From: Planctomycetia bacterium
GTDB lineage: Bacteria; Planctomycetota; Planctomycetia; Pirellulales; Thermoguttaceae
DNA: 56,679 bases
Assembly (NCBI GenBank): GCA_030539035.1
Contig: JAUNSU010000014.1
Span: 1 to 56,679 of the forward strand
Direction of reading: 5' to 3'
This document shows, piece after piece, positions 17,283-27,600 of this stretch. The notes below the pieces were generated by a model. The model saw only the letters and a list, made by a program, of their open reading frames with translations, was not told where the DNA came from and did no database searches. The translations under genes and the position numbers were made by a program. Every line of letters starts with the position of its first letter. Position 1 is the stretch's first letter.

Positions 17283-17903
17283 TCAGTTTCCCATTTTTCT
17301 TCCGATATGGAAGGCTTGCAAATTGAGATCGACGAATTTCGGCTTCACACATTTCTTAATGGAATCTTCCCAATCCGATTCCTCGAAATTGAGCTGATTG
17401 GAAAGGGCGCCGAGAAGAATGATGTTTGCCGCACGGGCATTTCCGAGTTCGGCCGCTTTTTGCACGGCTTCCACGTAGATCAATCGCGGAAAGATCTTTC
17501 GAAAATCCTCTTCGTTCATATCGGGATAAGGGGTCGTTCCCGAGGATACGGTAACCGGAATGATCTTTTGATCGGAGACCACCGCCAGCCCGTCCGGTGC
17601 GAGATAGTCAACATATCTGAGGATCTCAATTCTTTCGAGCGACGCGAGAACGGTCGCCGTTCCTTTCGGAACGAGAGGACTGAAAACCTTCGATCCGAAT
17701 CGGATCTGCGCCAGAACGGATCCTCCCCGCTGCGCCATTCCATGCACTTCGTTCGTTTTGACATCGTATCCGGTTTTGAGCGCCGTTTGCGCGATGATCT
17801 CACTCGCGAGAAGGATCCCCTGCCCTCCCACTCCGACGAGAACAACACTTTTCGTGTCGGAAGAAACCTGTTCCGTACTGTTCGCTTGATTCAACATCGA
17901 CAT
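17283..17903 (-). CDS. iorB: Indolepyruvate:ferredoxin oxidoreductase beta subunit
   Basis: The 206-residue product belongs to the 2-oxoacid:acceptor oxidoreductase gamma/beta domain family, with the N-terminal VVLVGVGGQGILLASEIIA and KTNEVHGMAQRGGSVLAQIR motifs. With IorA it oxidatively decarboxylates aryl pyruvates from aromatic amino acid transamination to aryl-acetyl-CoA, reducing ferredoxin. It lies 18 bp after iorA on the same strand with a good ribosome site (AAAGGAA), so the two are co-transcribed. The enzyme is oxygen-sensitive in characterised anaerobes. Confidence 0.93.
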   Translation of the reverse strand: MSMLNQANSTEQVSSDTKSVVLVGVGGQGILLASEIIAQTALKTGYDVKTNEVHGMAQRGGSVLAQIRFGSKVFSPLVPKGTATVLASLERIEILRYVDYLAPDGLAVVSDQKIIPVTVSSGTTPYPDMNEEDFRKIFPRLIYVEAVQKAAELGNARAANIILLGALSNQLNFEESDWEDSIKKCVKPKFVDLNLQAFHIGRKMGN

Positions 17904-17921
17904 GATCCGTTCCTTTCTTCC

Positions 17922-19748
17922 TTATTTATTGTTCCCGTAAAGATCTTCGCCCGCCGTGCTTTCAAAGGCTTTGACCGGACAAACCTGCGCACAAAGAGTA
18001 CAACCGGCGCAAAGAAGCGGATTAACATGAATAATATCGCCGCTCTTTTCGATCCCCGGACATCCAAGTTTAATACAGGCTCCGCACCGTTTGCAGCGGC
18101 CGGGATCGATCTTCAGCGGCTTGCCCGGCATTTTCTTTTCAGCAAGCGGACAAGGGGTTTTCGACACGATCAACCAAGATTCATCGGACTCGATCGCTTC
18201 CTTGAGAACTTTGGCCGTATTTCGCAGATCCCGCGGTTGAACTTCCGCAATGTGATCGATTCCGAGAACTTTTCCGACTTCCGCAATGGAAACGGCTTTG
18301 GTCTCTTCTCCCGTGATCGTTTTTCCGGTACCCGGATTATCCTGATGTCCGGTCATCGCGGTTGTCCGATTGTCCAGCACGATGATTACAGAAGCTCCTT
18401 TATTGTAGGAAATATCGAGCAGACCGGTCATTCCGGAATGGAAAAAGGTCGAATCGCCCACAATTCCGACAACTTTTCGATTATTTTGCGCACAGTGCAT
18501 TCCGTGAGCCAGCGAGATCCCGCCTCCCATACAGAGAATCGTATCCATCCGGCTCAGCGGCGGAGCAACGCCTAAACTATAGCAGCCGATATCTCCGGTT
18601 ACCACGACATCGAATTTCCCCAGCGCATGGAAAATTCCGCGATGCGGACAGCCGGGACAAAGAACCGGAGGACGCATCGGAAGAGCAGGAAGATCGGATC
18701 CGGCTTTTTCGGCCGCCGCAGAATCCGTTTGCGGAACCGCCGCGGAATCGCCCAAAAATTCTTTCGGAAGTTTAGCGCGAACCTTGAGAAGAACATCGAC
18801 ATTCAGTTCCCCGATATTGGGAACAAGTTTTTCCTCGCCGATCTTTTTACCCAGGCAGGAAATACCAAGGGCCCGAACATGTTCTTCGAGAAAATCTTCA
18901 AGTTCTTCGACGACGAGAAGATTTTCAACGCCGGCGGCGAATTCCCTGATCAGATCGTCCGGGAAAGGAAAGGACCATCCCAGTTTTAAAACGGAAGCTT
19001 CCGGAAAAACTTCCTGAACGTATTGACTGGAAATTCCGGAGGTAATGATCCCCAATCGGCGGTTCTTCCAAAAGATCTGATTGACCGGAGATTGGGAAGC
19101 TTCTTTTTTCAAGGCGTCGAGCCGATCTTCCAGTCGAACCCGCATTTTTCTTCCCCAAGCGGGAATGGGAACAAAACGGGGGGGATCTTTTTCGAATTGT
19201 CCGGCTTCGTTTTTCACTTCCCGATCGGAAAGAGCGACCACGCCGCGCGAATGGCTTACGGTCGTCGTACTCCTCATAATCACGGGAGTAGAAAATTTTT
19301 CGGAAATTTCATAAGCGTATTTCACGAAGGCAACGGCTTCCGCGGAATCGGAAGGTTCAAAGACAGGAACTTTCGCGAATCGGGCAAACTGCCGGGTATC
19401 CTGCTCATTCTGGGAAGAATTCATTCCGGGATCGTCGGCAACCAGGGCGATGAAACCGCCAACCGTTCCAACGTAAGCAAGGGTCATTAATGGATCGGCG
19501 GCGACATTTAAGCCAACATGCTTCATGGTGGTCATCGTGCGCACGCCGGTAAGAGCGGCCCCTGCGGCAACCTCAAAAGCAACCTTTTCGTTCGGAGCCC
19601 ATTCACAGTAAATATCGGCTTTATAATCTTTACTGATATTTTCCAATATTTCCGTGGACGGTGTCCCGGGATATCCCGATACGACCTTTGCTCCCGCTTC
19701 CCAGGCCCCCCGGGCAAACGCCTCGTTTCCAGACAATAATTTTTTCAT
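17922..19748 (-). CDS. iorA: Indolepyruvate:ferredoxin oxidoreductase alpha subunit
   Basis: From the ATG at 19748 (ribosome site AGGA) the product has 608 residues and begins MKKLLSGNEAFARGAWEAG, the canonical IorA start. A longer frame from 19799 has no support. The N-terminal pyrimidine-binding domain is followed by the thiamine diphosphate domain, with CPGCPHRGIFHAL, VTGDIGCYSLG and GGGISLAHGMHC. The C terminus carries two 4Fe-4S motifs (CKRCGACIKLGCPG and CAGCTLCAQVCP), the second ending in the usual CP. The subunit carries substrate binding, TPP chemistry and electron transfer to ferredoxin. It is divergent from hemD, 176 bp away. Confidence 0.95.
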   Translation of the reverse strand: MKKLLSGNEAFARGAWEAGAKVVSGYPGTPSTEILENISKDYKADIYCEWAPNEKVAFEVAAGAALTGVRTMTTMKHVGLNVAADPLMTLAYVGTVGGFIALVADDPGMNSSQNEQDTRQFARFAKVPVFEPSDSAEAVAFVKYAYEISEKFSTPVIMRSTTTVSHSRGVVALSDREVKNEAGQFEKDPPRFVPIPAWGRKMRVRLEDRLDALKKEASQSPVNQIFWKNRRLGIITSGISSQYVQEVFPEASVLKLGWSFPFPDDLIREFAAGVENLLVVEELEDFLEEHVRALGISCLGKKIGEEKLVPNIGELNVDVLLKVRAKLPKEFLGDSAAVPQTDSAAAEKAGSDLPALPMRPPVLCPGCPHRGIFHALGKFDVVVTGDIGCYSLGVAPPLSRMDTILCMGGGISLAHGMHCAQNNRKVVGIVGDSTFFHSGMTGLLDISYNKGASVIIVLDNRTTAMTGHQDNPGTGKTITGEETKAVSIAEVGKVLGIDHIAEVQPRDLRNTAKVLKEAIESDESWLIVSKTPCPLAEKKMPGKPLKIDPGRCKRCGACIKLGCPGIEKSGDIIHVNPLLCAGCTLCAQVCPVKAFESTAGEDLYGNNK

Positions 19749-19887
19749 CGTCTTTATCCTGTTTCGTATATTCGTGAATAAAAATATTACATCGATCAAT
19801 CTATTATATCCGCTTACCTTCTTTTTACAATAAGGAGCATTCCCCGTTTCTTGCCCGAAGAATCGGGAAGATCTGATCCAGGGCGGG

Positions 19888-19915
19888 TTGGCAAAAGAAG
19901 GTTTCCCTGTATATT
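19888..19915 (+). promoter_or_regulatory. Likely promoter of hemD-asnA
   Basis: TTGGCA (19888-19893) and TATATT (19910-19915) with a 16-base spacer lie only about 10 bp before the hemD ATG. Transcription would start almost at the start codon, consistent with the missing ribosome site there. Confidence 0.45.
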
Positions 19916-19924
19916 TTTAATATT

Positions 19925-20716
19925 ATGATGAACATATTAAACACCAGTATTGCCGGAAAAACCTTTCTCATTACACGGAGCACGGATCAAATATCGGAAA
20001 TTCGGGATCTGCTCGAACCCAAAGGAGCGAAAATTCTGATTCAGCCGGCCATTGCGATTACCCAACGGGAAGTGTCCGGGAATGCCGCCGATTTCGCGAA
20101 TTTCAACTCAATCATTTTTTCCAGTTCCAATGGTGTTCATTGTTTTTTCGGACAGAATTTGAATTGTAATTCCGAATATGAAAAAACGATTTTTAATCTT
20201 TCGCGTTCCGGAAGACTTAAAATCATCGCGGTTGGGCCGGGGACGGCAAAAGCCCTCGCCGAATACGGACTTACCGCCGAAATTCCGGAAACCTACTGCG
20301 CGGAAGGGATCCTTGAACTTCTGAAAAAGGATCCTGTCCGGGGAAATCGATTTCTCCTCGTGCGCGGTTCCCGGGGACGCGATTTCCTCCTCTCGGAACT
20401 GATCCGATTGGGAGGAGAACCGAAAGAATGGGTCGTTTATGAAAGCAAGGACGTCGAATCCGCCGATCCGGATATTGTTCAGGCTCTTGAAAATGGGGAA
20501 ATAGACGGGATTACGATTACCAGTTCGGCAATCGCACGGTCGGCCGTTCGCCTTTTTGGAAAGGCGCTGAACCGGACGGCCCTGTTCTCGATCAGTCCGA
20601 GGACCTCAGAGACCCTTTCTCAAGCGGGATATCCTCCTGCCGGAGAGGCCGAAGAAGCAACCCTTCCTTCCCTGATCGAACTCATGAAACGGTATTTTAC
20701 AACGGCAAAATCGTAA
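19925..20716 (+). CDS. hemD: Uroporphyrinogen-III synthase
   Basis: HemD closes hydroxymethylbilane to uroporphyrinogen III with inversion of ring D, on the way to haem and corrinoids. The 263-residue product has the HemD fold landmarks: KTFLITRSTDQISEIRDLL at the start, ...IIFSSSNGVHCFF, IIAVGPGTAKALAEYGL, FLLVRGSRGRDFLLSEL, VVYESKDV and ITITSSAIARSAVRLF. There is no ribosome site before the tandem ATGATG; the close promoter suggests a very short leader. The asnA gene follows after 30 bp. No other haem gene lies nearby, and family sequence conservation is low, but the motif series is convincing. Confidence 0.88.
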   Translation: MMNILNTSIAGKTFLITRSTDQISEIRDLLEPKGAKILIQPAIAITQREVSGNAADFANFNSIIFSSSNGVHCFFGQNLNCNSEYEKTIFNLSRSGRLKIIAVGPGTAKALAEYGLTAEIPETYCAEGILELLKKDPVRGNRFLLVRGSRGRDFLLSELIRLGGEPKEWVVYESKDVESADPDIVQALENGEIDGITITSSAIARSAVRLFGKALNRTALFSISPRTSETLSQAGYPPAGEAEEATLPSLIELMKRYFTTAKS

Positions 20717-20746
20717 TGGGCAAGTAAACCCTGCAAGGAGAAAAAT

Positions 20747-21781
20747 ATGCAACTGACAATTCCGAAAGGATACGTTCCGAAGCTCGTTTCCGATATGATG
20801 GAACAGGCCATTTCTTTTATCAAAGAAGATTTTCAGGAAAATCTTGCGGACGAGCTGAATCTCCGTCGGGTTACCGCGCCCCTGTTCGTACTGTCGGGAA
20901 CAGGAATTAACGACGATTTGAATGGAGTGGAAAGAGCCGTATCCTTTCCGATCAAGGATCTGGGCGATGCCCGGGCGGAAGTCGTTCATTCCCTTGCGAA
21001 ATGGAAGCGAATGAAGCTCGGGGCTTACGGAATTCCAGCCGGATTCGGACTTTACACCGATATGAACGCCATTCGCGCCGATGAAGAACTCGACAACATT
21101 CATTCTCTTTATGTCGATCAATGGGACTGGGAACGGACCATTACGGCGGATGATCGCAATCTCGATTTTTTAAGAGGAATCGTCGAATCCATTTATGATT
21201 GTGTTCGAACGGTGGAAAAAGATGTTTACAATCAGTATCCCCATATCTTTCCGACGCTTCCGGAAGAGATCCGATTTCTCCATACGGAAGATCTTCTGGA
21301 AGAATATCCGGATCTTTCCCCGAAAGAAAGAGAAAATGAGGCGGTCAAGAAATACGGCGCCGTCTTTTTGATCGGGATCGGATATAAGCTGGCGAACGGA
21401 ATGAAGCACGACGGACGGGCTCCCGACTACGATGATTGGAGTACGGAAACCGCGCCCGGCTATCATGGGCTCAACGGCGATATTCTGCTTTGGAATCCCA
21501 TTTTAAAGCAATCCTATGAAGTCTCTTCGATGGGGATCCGCGTGGATAAAGAAGCGCTTCTCCGTCAGTTGGATCTGGAAGGGTGTCCGGAACGGAAAAA
21601 ACTTATGTTCCACAAGGCGCTTTTGAACGATGAGATCCCTCTTTCCATCGGCGGCGGGATCGGACAGAGCCGTCTTTGCATGTTCTTCCTTCAGTGCGCC
21701 CATATCGGCGAAGTTCAATCGTCGCTTTGGCCGGAAGAAATGATTGCGAAATGCGCAAAAGCGGGAATTGTTCTGAGATAA
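20747..21781 (+). CDS. asnA: Aspartate-ammonia ligase (asparagine synthetase A)
   Basis: AsnA makes asparagine from aspartate, ammonia and ATP. It has a class II aminoacyl-tRNA-synthetase-like fold. The 344-residue product has the family's standard length and motifs: RVTAPLFVLSGTGINDDLNG, VVHSLAKWKRMKL, YTDMNAIRADE, YVDQWDWE and, at the end, SIGGGIGQSRLCMFFL (motif 3, ATP binding). The start follows AAGGAG. It is 30 bp after hemD, probably in the same operon, and is followed by a GC-rich hairpin. Use of AsnA rather than glutamine-dependent AsnB suits ammonia-rich surroundings. Confidence 0.96.
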   Translation: MQLTIPKGYVPKLVSDMMEQAISFIKEDFQENLADELNLRRVTAPLFVLSGTGINDDLNGVERAVSFPIKDLGDARAEVVHSLAKWKRMKLGAYGIPAGFGLYTDMNAIRADEELDNIHSLYVDQWDWERTITADDRNLDFLRGIVESIYDCVRTVEKDVYNQYPHIFPTLPEEIRFLHTEDLLEEYPDLSPKERENEAVKKYGAVFLIGIGYKLANGMKHDGRAPDYDDWSTETAPGYHGLNGDILLWNPILKQSYEVSSMGIRVDKEALLRQLDLEGCPERKKLMFHKALLNDEIPLSIGGGIGQSRLCMFFLQCAHIGEVQSSLWPEEMIAKCAKAGIVLR

Positions 21782-21788
21782 GGCAAAG

Positions 21789-21820
21789 AAACGGGGCGGG
21801 ATCGCTCTTCGCCCCTGTTC
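21789..21820 (+). terminator. Intrinsic terminator of hemD-asnA
   Basis: AACGGGGCG pairs with CGCCCCTGTT (one bulge) around an 11-base loop, followed by CCTTTC. It lies 8 bp after the asnA stop. Confidence 0.6.
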
Positions 21821-21841
21821 CTTTCGAATAAAAATACGTGA

Positions 21842-21996
21842 ACTTAAACTGTAAACAAAATTTTGTTTGAACCGGATTACACGGATAAATTCTTTTAATA
21901 TTACGGAATAATTCTTTTGGGTGAAAACGTATTTCCAACAAAAAAACTATCCGTGTATATCCGCGGTTTTAAATCCTGCGGGTTTACAGTTTGAGT
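21842..21996. repeat. Nested-palindrome dispersed repeat, copy R3 (155 bp, diverged)
   Basis: The ends are ACTTAAACTGTAAAC and GTTTACAGTTTGAGT. Inside are ACCGGATTACACGGAT, ATCCGTGTATATCCGCGGTTT and the inner arms GGGTGAAAACG and CAACAAAAAAA. It is more diverged than R1, R2 or R4. Its right end is 7 bp from the trpS stop codon (22004-22006). Confidence 0.75.
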
Positions 21997-22003
21997 ACGA
22001 GAA

Positions 22004-22972
22004 CTAATTTCGGATTCCGCAGGCGATTTCCGCGCGAAGGAGGACTTCCGCGGCTTTTTGGCGCGCACGGGCCGCCCCTTCGGCGAGGATCTGCTTAACA
22101 TAATCATAGTTGGCGGCGAAATCTTCGCGGCGTTTACGGGCATCCGCAAAGAACTCTTCCGCGCGATCGGCCAATTCTTTCTTGACCAGGCCGTATCCGA
22201 ATCCTCCCTTGCGGTAAATTGCGGCCATTTCCTCCTTTTGTTCCGGAGTTGCAAAGTTCGAATAAAGCTGGAACAGACCGTCCGTTTCCGGATCTTTGGG
22301 ATCTTCCATCGGCCGGGAATCCGTTGCGATTCTCATGATCTTCTTCCGCTGGCCTTTAAGGTCTTCGAAGCAATCGATCGTATTTCCATAGCTTTTGGAC
22401 ATCTTTTCGCCGTCGGTGCCGGGCACTTTTGCCGAGGAATCAAGGACCTTCCCTTTCGGCAGTACGAAGCACTCGCCGTAAAGGTGATTAAAACTTCCGG
22501 CAAGATCCCGGGCAACCTCAATATGCTGAAGCTGATCTTCGCCAACCGGAACGATATCGGAATCATAGATCAGAATATCGGCGGCCATCAGAACGGGATA
22601 GGAAAAAAGGCCGAGATCCGCGGTAAGCCCCCGGGCCTTCTTTTCTTTATACGCATGGCACCGTTCCATAAGGCCCATCGGAGTGAGAGTTGTAAGGAGC
22701 CAAGTGAGCTGGGAAACCTCGGGGACATCGGATTGAACGAAAAGGGTCGCTTTCTCCGGATCAAGTCCCAACCCGAGCAGATCGAGCGCGGCATCGCGAA
22801 TATTTTGACGCATTCGTTCCGGATCCCGGACCGTTGTAAGCGCATGAAGATTCGCGATAAAATAGAACGCCTTGGAAGGATCGCCCTGAAGATTGATATA
22901 TTGCTGAATGGCCCCGAAATAATTGCCCCAATGAAAACGTCCTGTGGGCTGGATTCCTGATAAAACTCTCAT
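22004..22972 (-). CDS. trpS: Tryptophanyl-tRNA synthetase
   Basis: This class I synthetase charges tRNA-Trp. The 322-residue product begins [21 protein letters not shown], in which HWGN is the HIGH-type motif. It contains [20 protein letters not shown] and [13 protein letters not shown] for the adenylate and tryptophan pocket, and [10 protein letters not shown] as the KMSKS loop. Length is normal. The start follows AAAGGGAAA at short spacing. Repeat R3 begins directly after the stop, and repeat R4 lies just upstream of the gene. Confidence 0.97.
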   Translation of the reverse strand: MRVLSGIQPTGRFHWGNYFGAIQQYINLQGDPSKAFYFIANLHALTTVRDPERMRQNIRDAALDLLGLGLDPEKATLFVQSDVPEVSQLTWLLTTLTPMGLMERCHAYKEKKARGLTADLGLFSYPVLMAADILIYDSDIVPVGEDQLQHIEVARDLAGSFNHLYGECFVLPKGKVLDSSAKVPGTDGEKMSKSYGNTIDCFEDLKGQRKKIMRIATDSRPMEDPKDPETDGLFQLYSNFATPEQKEEMAAIYRKGGFGYGLVKKELADRAEEFFADARKRREDFAANYDYVKQILAEGAARARQKAAEVLLRAEIACGIRN

Positions 22973-23013
22973 TTTCCCTTTTTATACTTTTACCTATTAC
23001 TGAATTCTTACTT

Positions 23014-23172
23014 GCTCAAACTGTAAATAACCGATTTGGAAACCACGGATTTTCACGGATACTTTTTTGGTAAAAACACGTTTTCACCAAAAATATCAGC
23101 ATCGAATCTTACAGGGATTTCATCCGTGTTTATCCGTGGTTCCAAACAAAAATTATTTTTACAGCAGGAATT
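23014..23172 (+). repeat. Nested-palindrome dispersed repeat, copy R4 (about 159 bp)
   Basis: The left end is GCTCAAACTGTAAATAACCG; the right end is degraded (TTTTTACAGCAGGAATT). The middle is well kept: ACCACGGATTTTCACGGAT against ATCCGTGTTTATCCGTGGT. The inner block TTTTTGGTAAAAAC/GTTTTCACCAAAAA is palindromic with one mismatch. It fills most of the 285-bp gap between trpS and the Tat TIM-barrel gene. Its right end is about 85 bp from that gene's stop. Confidence 0.8.
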
Positions 23173-23257
23173 ACTTAAAAACTTAAAGCGTGAACAAATC
23201 GCAAATCTTTCCCTGTCCGACGCGGAAAGCGCCGGACGAGGAAACTCGATCCGCGAT

Positions 23258-24301
23258 CTACTTTTTAAACTCAAACGGCTTAACGGCATTTGCGGCCTCT
23301 TTTGTCAACCGCCCTTCGATGAAGAGGTCCATGATCTTGACATGTTCGGCCAAGGAGTAATGCGGAACATCTTCGGTGGAGATAAAGCCGTCGACTCCGG
23401 CTTCTTCCAGAGCATCGCGAACGGCGATCCAATCGATGGATCCCTGTCCGATCGGAACGAAATCACCGCCGTTGTTTCTTTCGGTATTGATGAGGAAATC
23501 CTTGATGTGCATTTTCGCGATCAGATCTTTTCCGAATGCCTTTACCCAACGGGGAACAGGAGCGTATTTGCAGTTGTTTCCGAGATCGAGGTATCCTTTG
23601 ACCCATTTATTATTGAAAGATCGGATCAGTGCGGCGGCCAGTTCAGGAAGGACCCAAAGGTTGTTCCAAACGTTTTCGAGGGCGATTACGACCCCTTCGG
23701 CTTCGGCGGTCGGGATCAGTTTTTCCACACAGGCGATCGTCGCTTTGGTCGATTCGTTGTGAAGCCGGATATATTCCTGATAAGGGGCGTTGTCCCCGTC
23801 GACCACGGATCGGATCATGCAGGTTTTCGGATCGAAATCGATTTTGAAATTGCAAGCGGGAAGAACGCCTTTTTCGGCAATTCGGCAAGGAACCAGCAGC
23901 AGGGCATCCGCACCGTAAGCCGCGGCGTTTCGCAAAGCTTTCTTAACGGTTTCAATATCTTCGTTCTGGGCTTCGGGCATATTAAAACGAGCCCATCCGC
24001 GTGTTGCCGACTGAACACGAAGTCCATTGGCTTTGGCAATAGCGCGCACTTCGAGGGCTTGAGCCCGTTCGATATCCCAATCCCAGGTTTCTACACCATC
24101 ATATCCGCATTTTGCGGCTTCTTCGATAATCACTTTCGCGGTCTTAACGCGAAGACTGCACGATTTGTACAATTTTGTTTTATAAACCTTTTTTTCGGCA
24201 GCCTGAGCGGAAGGGGCCAAACCGGCTCCCAAAAGGGGAAGCGCACTCCCAAGCGCGGCGGATGTTTTCAGAAATTCACGTCTTGACCAACTGTTGCTCA
24301 T
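23258..24301 (-). CDS. Tat-exported sugar phosphate isomerase/epimerase-like TIM-barrel protein
   Basis: The 347-residue product starts with a twin-arginine signal (SRREFLKTSAALGSALPLLG, cleavage near AQAAE). The rest is a xylose-isomerase-like AP-endonuclease-2 TIM barrel, with CGYDGVETWDWD, VIALENVWNN, GYLDLGNNCKY, KMHIKDF and DGFISTEDV. The Glu, Asp, His and Glu in those motifs are the usual metal ligands. Homologues act on free or phosphorylated sugars, or keto-sugars; exported versions are abundant in planctomycetes and their substrates are mostly unknown. The start follows GAGGATCCT. It lies 349 bp downstream of the double GH32 gene on the same strand and may belong to the glycan locus. 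Confidence 0.85.
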   Translation of the reverse strand: MSNSWSRREFLKTSAALGSALPLLGAGLAPSAQAAEKKVYKTKLYKSCSLRVKTAKVIIEEAAKCGYDGVETWDWDIERAQALEVRAIAKANGLRVQSATRGWARFNMPEAQNEDIETVKKALRNAAAYGADALLLVPCRIAEKGVLPACNFKIDFDPKTCMIRSVVDGDNAPYQEYIRLHNESTKATIACVEKLIPTAEAEGVVIALENVWNNLWVLPELAAALIRSFNNKWVKGYLDLGNNCKYAPVPRWVKAFGKDLIAKMHIKDFLINTERNNGGDFVPIGQGSIDWIAVRDALEEAGVDGFISTEDVPHYSLAEHVKIMDLFIEGRLTKEAANAVKPFEFKK

Positions 24302-24364
24302 AGGATCCTCGCTTTTTCTTTCGATTTAAAGGATTTTAAAGAAATTCCATAGAATAAAATGATC

Positions 24365-24415
24365 AAACGGGAAGAATACCATCCTTCTCTATAAGATGAT
24401 CTTCCCGTTTTTCGC
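24365..24415. terminator. Hairpin between the GH32 and TIM-barrel genes
   Basis: AAACGGGAAGA (24365-24375) pairs perfectly with TCTTCCCGTTT (24400-24410); the plus strand continues with TTT. On the minus strand, the sense of both neighbours, the following tract is TTTGATCATTTT. It probably separates the TIM-barrel gene from the upstream operon. The rest of 24302-24650 holds only a degraded fragment of the dispersed repeat. Confidence 0.5.
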
Positions 24416-24560
24416 GGAGATATTCTTTCCAAAACGCTGTCAAGATTCCGCGAAATCACCCGTTCCGTTCATTATAAGCGAAATGGAAATGAAAATCAAG
24501 GAGGCGTGTTTTTCTTTTCAACTCGATCTGCAAGCTCCAAATTCGGAACCGGGATAAAAA

Positions 24561-24610
24561 AGGAACTTATCCGCGACTATCCGGTGATTATCCGCGGTTT
24601 CAAATCCAAT
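24561..24610. repeat. Degraded fragment resembling the repeat's middle block
   Basis: TTATCCGCGACTATCC and ATTATCCGCGGTTTCAAATCC resemble the ATCCGCGGTTTTAAATCC arm of copy R3. No end motifs are preserved, so this is a probable relic or chance similarity. Confidence 0.3.
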
Positions 24611-24650
24611 CCGCTTGCCGGACGGGCATTCAAAATCAGTCCGAAATCGA

Positions 24651-27600
24651 TTATTTCTTTACGGAATCCTTCCAGACGCTTTTAAGAGAATGGACCTTTA
24701 AAGAATCAATACAGATCTTTCCGGAAGCATTGACATCCAGATTCGGAAAATGGGCTCCCTCGACAGGAACAATACATTTCGCGGCTTGAGAAAGGCCCTG
24801 TCCGGCAAACAGTTCGATCGACATCCGGTCCAGAACGATCCGCAATTCGCATTTTCCCTTCAATATCGGCAAAGGCGCATTGATTCCGGCGTAGATCATT
24901 TCCTCTTTTTCCGGCAGCAGAATGATCTTCTGATCTCTAATGGAAAGCTCAATGGATTTCGCGTTTCCCGGATCGATCACCATAGAAAGATTTAAAAGTT
25001 CATGATCGAAGATCGGAATCGACTTCTTCCCGGAAAAGGAGAGATCACGAAGATCCAGAGATTGATCTCTCAAGGAATCCAGTTCTTTGACCGGCAATCC
25101 CGCAAGCCGGATCCCCTTCGGCGTCGACCGCAAGGTCAATTCACGCGGAACGGTAAACTGCTGATTGAAGGGCATATTCGGATAAACTCCGCCCCGCATC
25201 CAGGAAAACTGGATCCGGCGGCCGGGCGTATCGCTGTAAGATTGCGCGGCGTAATCGTCTCCTCCCCAGTAAAAGGGAAGAGCTTCCGTTTCCCGGATAT
25301 AATTCGTTCCGTCGAACGATCCGATTGAGTATTTTCCGTTTCCTCCCCAGAAAACCCACTTTTTATTCTGCGTATTCCCATCGACGGCAAGTTCGAACAT
25401 ATCGGGACATTCGGCGCTGCCGCTCTCTTTGATATCGCAGATCTTTTTCCAGTCGATCAGATTTTTCGATTCAAAAAGAGCGTAGTCCGTCTTGTCCATA
25501 TAAAGGGCAAGGATCCATTTATTGCCGGGCTCATATCGAAAGACTTTCGGATCCCGATTTCCTCCGATGATATTGGGAATAATGGGATTATTCGCGTATT
25601 TGGTCCAGCTTTTGCCCGCATCGAGTGAATAGGCAAGTCCTTGAGAGGCGGGAAGTCCATATCTCATGGAGGGACCATTATAGGTAAAGAAGGCGAGCAG
25701 CGGATCCTGATTTCCCTTTTTCAGGCCGGATGTATTATTCCAGTCGACCACTGCGGACCCCGAGAAGATCGATCCAAGCGGATCCGGAAGCATTGCGTCC
25801 GGGCAATCGGTCCAGTGGAAAAGATCCGGACTTACCGCGTGTCCCCAGCTCATATTATTCCATTTCACGCCAAACGGATTATGCTGATAGAAAAGGTGAT
25901 AGGTTCCCTTGTAAAAGACCAGACCGTTGGGATCATTTGTCCATCCGCGGGGAGGGGCGAAATGAAATTGCGGACGATATTTTTCCGCATGGACCGGTTC
26001 ATCATACAACCGGTCCGATTGCCGGACGAGATCAAGTCCGTTTTCTTTTCCGTCCGATTTTTCATCGATCAGGCGGATCTTCTTTCCGGTCCATTGCCCA
26101 ACTTCAAGAGGCGCATAAAAAGAAACATCGTTTTTATCGGAAGCGAGTTCAATAATAAATTCGCGAAGAACATTTCCATTCTCTTCCACACGAACCCAGC
26201 GTTGGGGAGCGCCCGACTTGACGGGAAACTGAAGGAATTTCTTTTGAACCGTGATCTCTCGGGCATTCGGTTCATAAGGAACATCGGGATTATTCCAGAT
26301 CGATTTCATTTCAGCGATTTCAAGGCGGCTTACCTCGGCGCTTCCCTGATCGACCATAATACGGAATGATCCAAGGCCCCGTCCGCCGTCGTTCCGTTTG
26401 CCCCCTTCATAATACAAACCATCGTTGGCAAAAAGTTCGAAGCAGGGGCGATCGGAAATGATTCGGATTTTGAGAGCCCCCTTGATCAGAGCAAGGGGAT
26501 TCTTTCCGAGCGTCTGTTTTTCAACATCATAAACGAGCGGTGTCTGTCCGAGCATAAAAGTGATCTTTTTCGCCGATTTCGGACGGATCTCGAACTGAAT
26601 ATCGTAGAGCTGCTTTCGAAGAACTACCGAAAGAGGGACCTTGGAAGTAATCGCTTTCGCGGGGATCTTTACAACGGATTCGCCGCGCATTTGATCCATT
26701 TCCTCGACCGGCTTTGCGGTAAGGCGCAATTTTCCACCGACTGTTCGGAATCCCAGTTCCATCGGAACGGTAAAGAGCTGATTGAACGGAACATCGCTCA
26801 AGGAGACTCTTAACCACCCGACGAGAATCGTCCGCCCTTTCGGATCGTTGGAATAGACTTGCGCCGCGTAGTACGGTCCGAAAAAGGTCTGCATTTTTTC
26901 TTCATGATCGCGAAGAAAAGTCTCTCCGTTGAAATTGCCGGTAAAATACTTGCCATCAGCGCCAAAAACGGCCCAATGTTTTTTATTTTTGTTTCCATCG
27001 ACAGGAAGATGAACAAGTTGGGGACATTCGAAAAAGTTTTCAAGTTCACTGGTCGGAGTCCACTTCTTCAGATCGGAACTTTTGCTGAAATACATCCATT
27101 TGGACCCGTTTTTGATGCCGTAGGTAACCATTACCCAATACTTTCCGAGCTCATACCAAACGAGATGAGGATCACATCCGCGCCGGAGGACCGGATTATA
27201 TTCCGGGAAATGAAAATTACGGCCATCGGTACTTTCCGCAAGTGAAATTCCGCCGGCGTTGGGAACCGCGAGATACATGGTTTTTCCGTCCCGGGACACA
27301 TTACCGCACCCGCTGATAAACCGGCCTGTTCCCATCGCGGGATGCCGTTTATGGAGATCGCCGATATCGGCCAAACGGGGACGAAGCGCGTAGGGAAGTT
27401 CTTTCCAATGGATCAGATCTTGAGAAACGGCGTGTCCCCAATAGAGATTGCCCCACCACATGGAAACGGGATTCGACTGCCAGAAAAAATGATACTCGCC
27501 GTTGAACCAGGTCATTCCGTTCGGATCGTTGTTCCAACCGCGGACTTGAGAGAATCGGAGCTGGGGACGCAGAGGTTCATTATACAAAGGCTGAAGATGG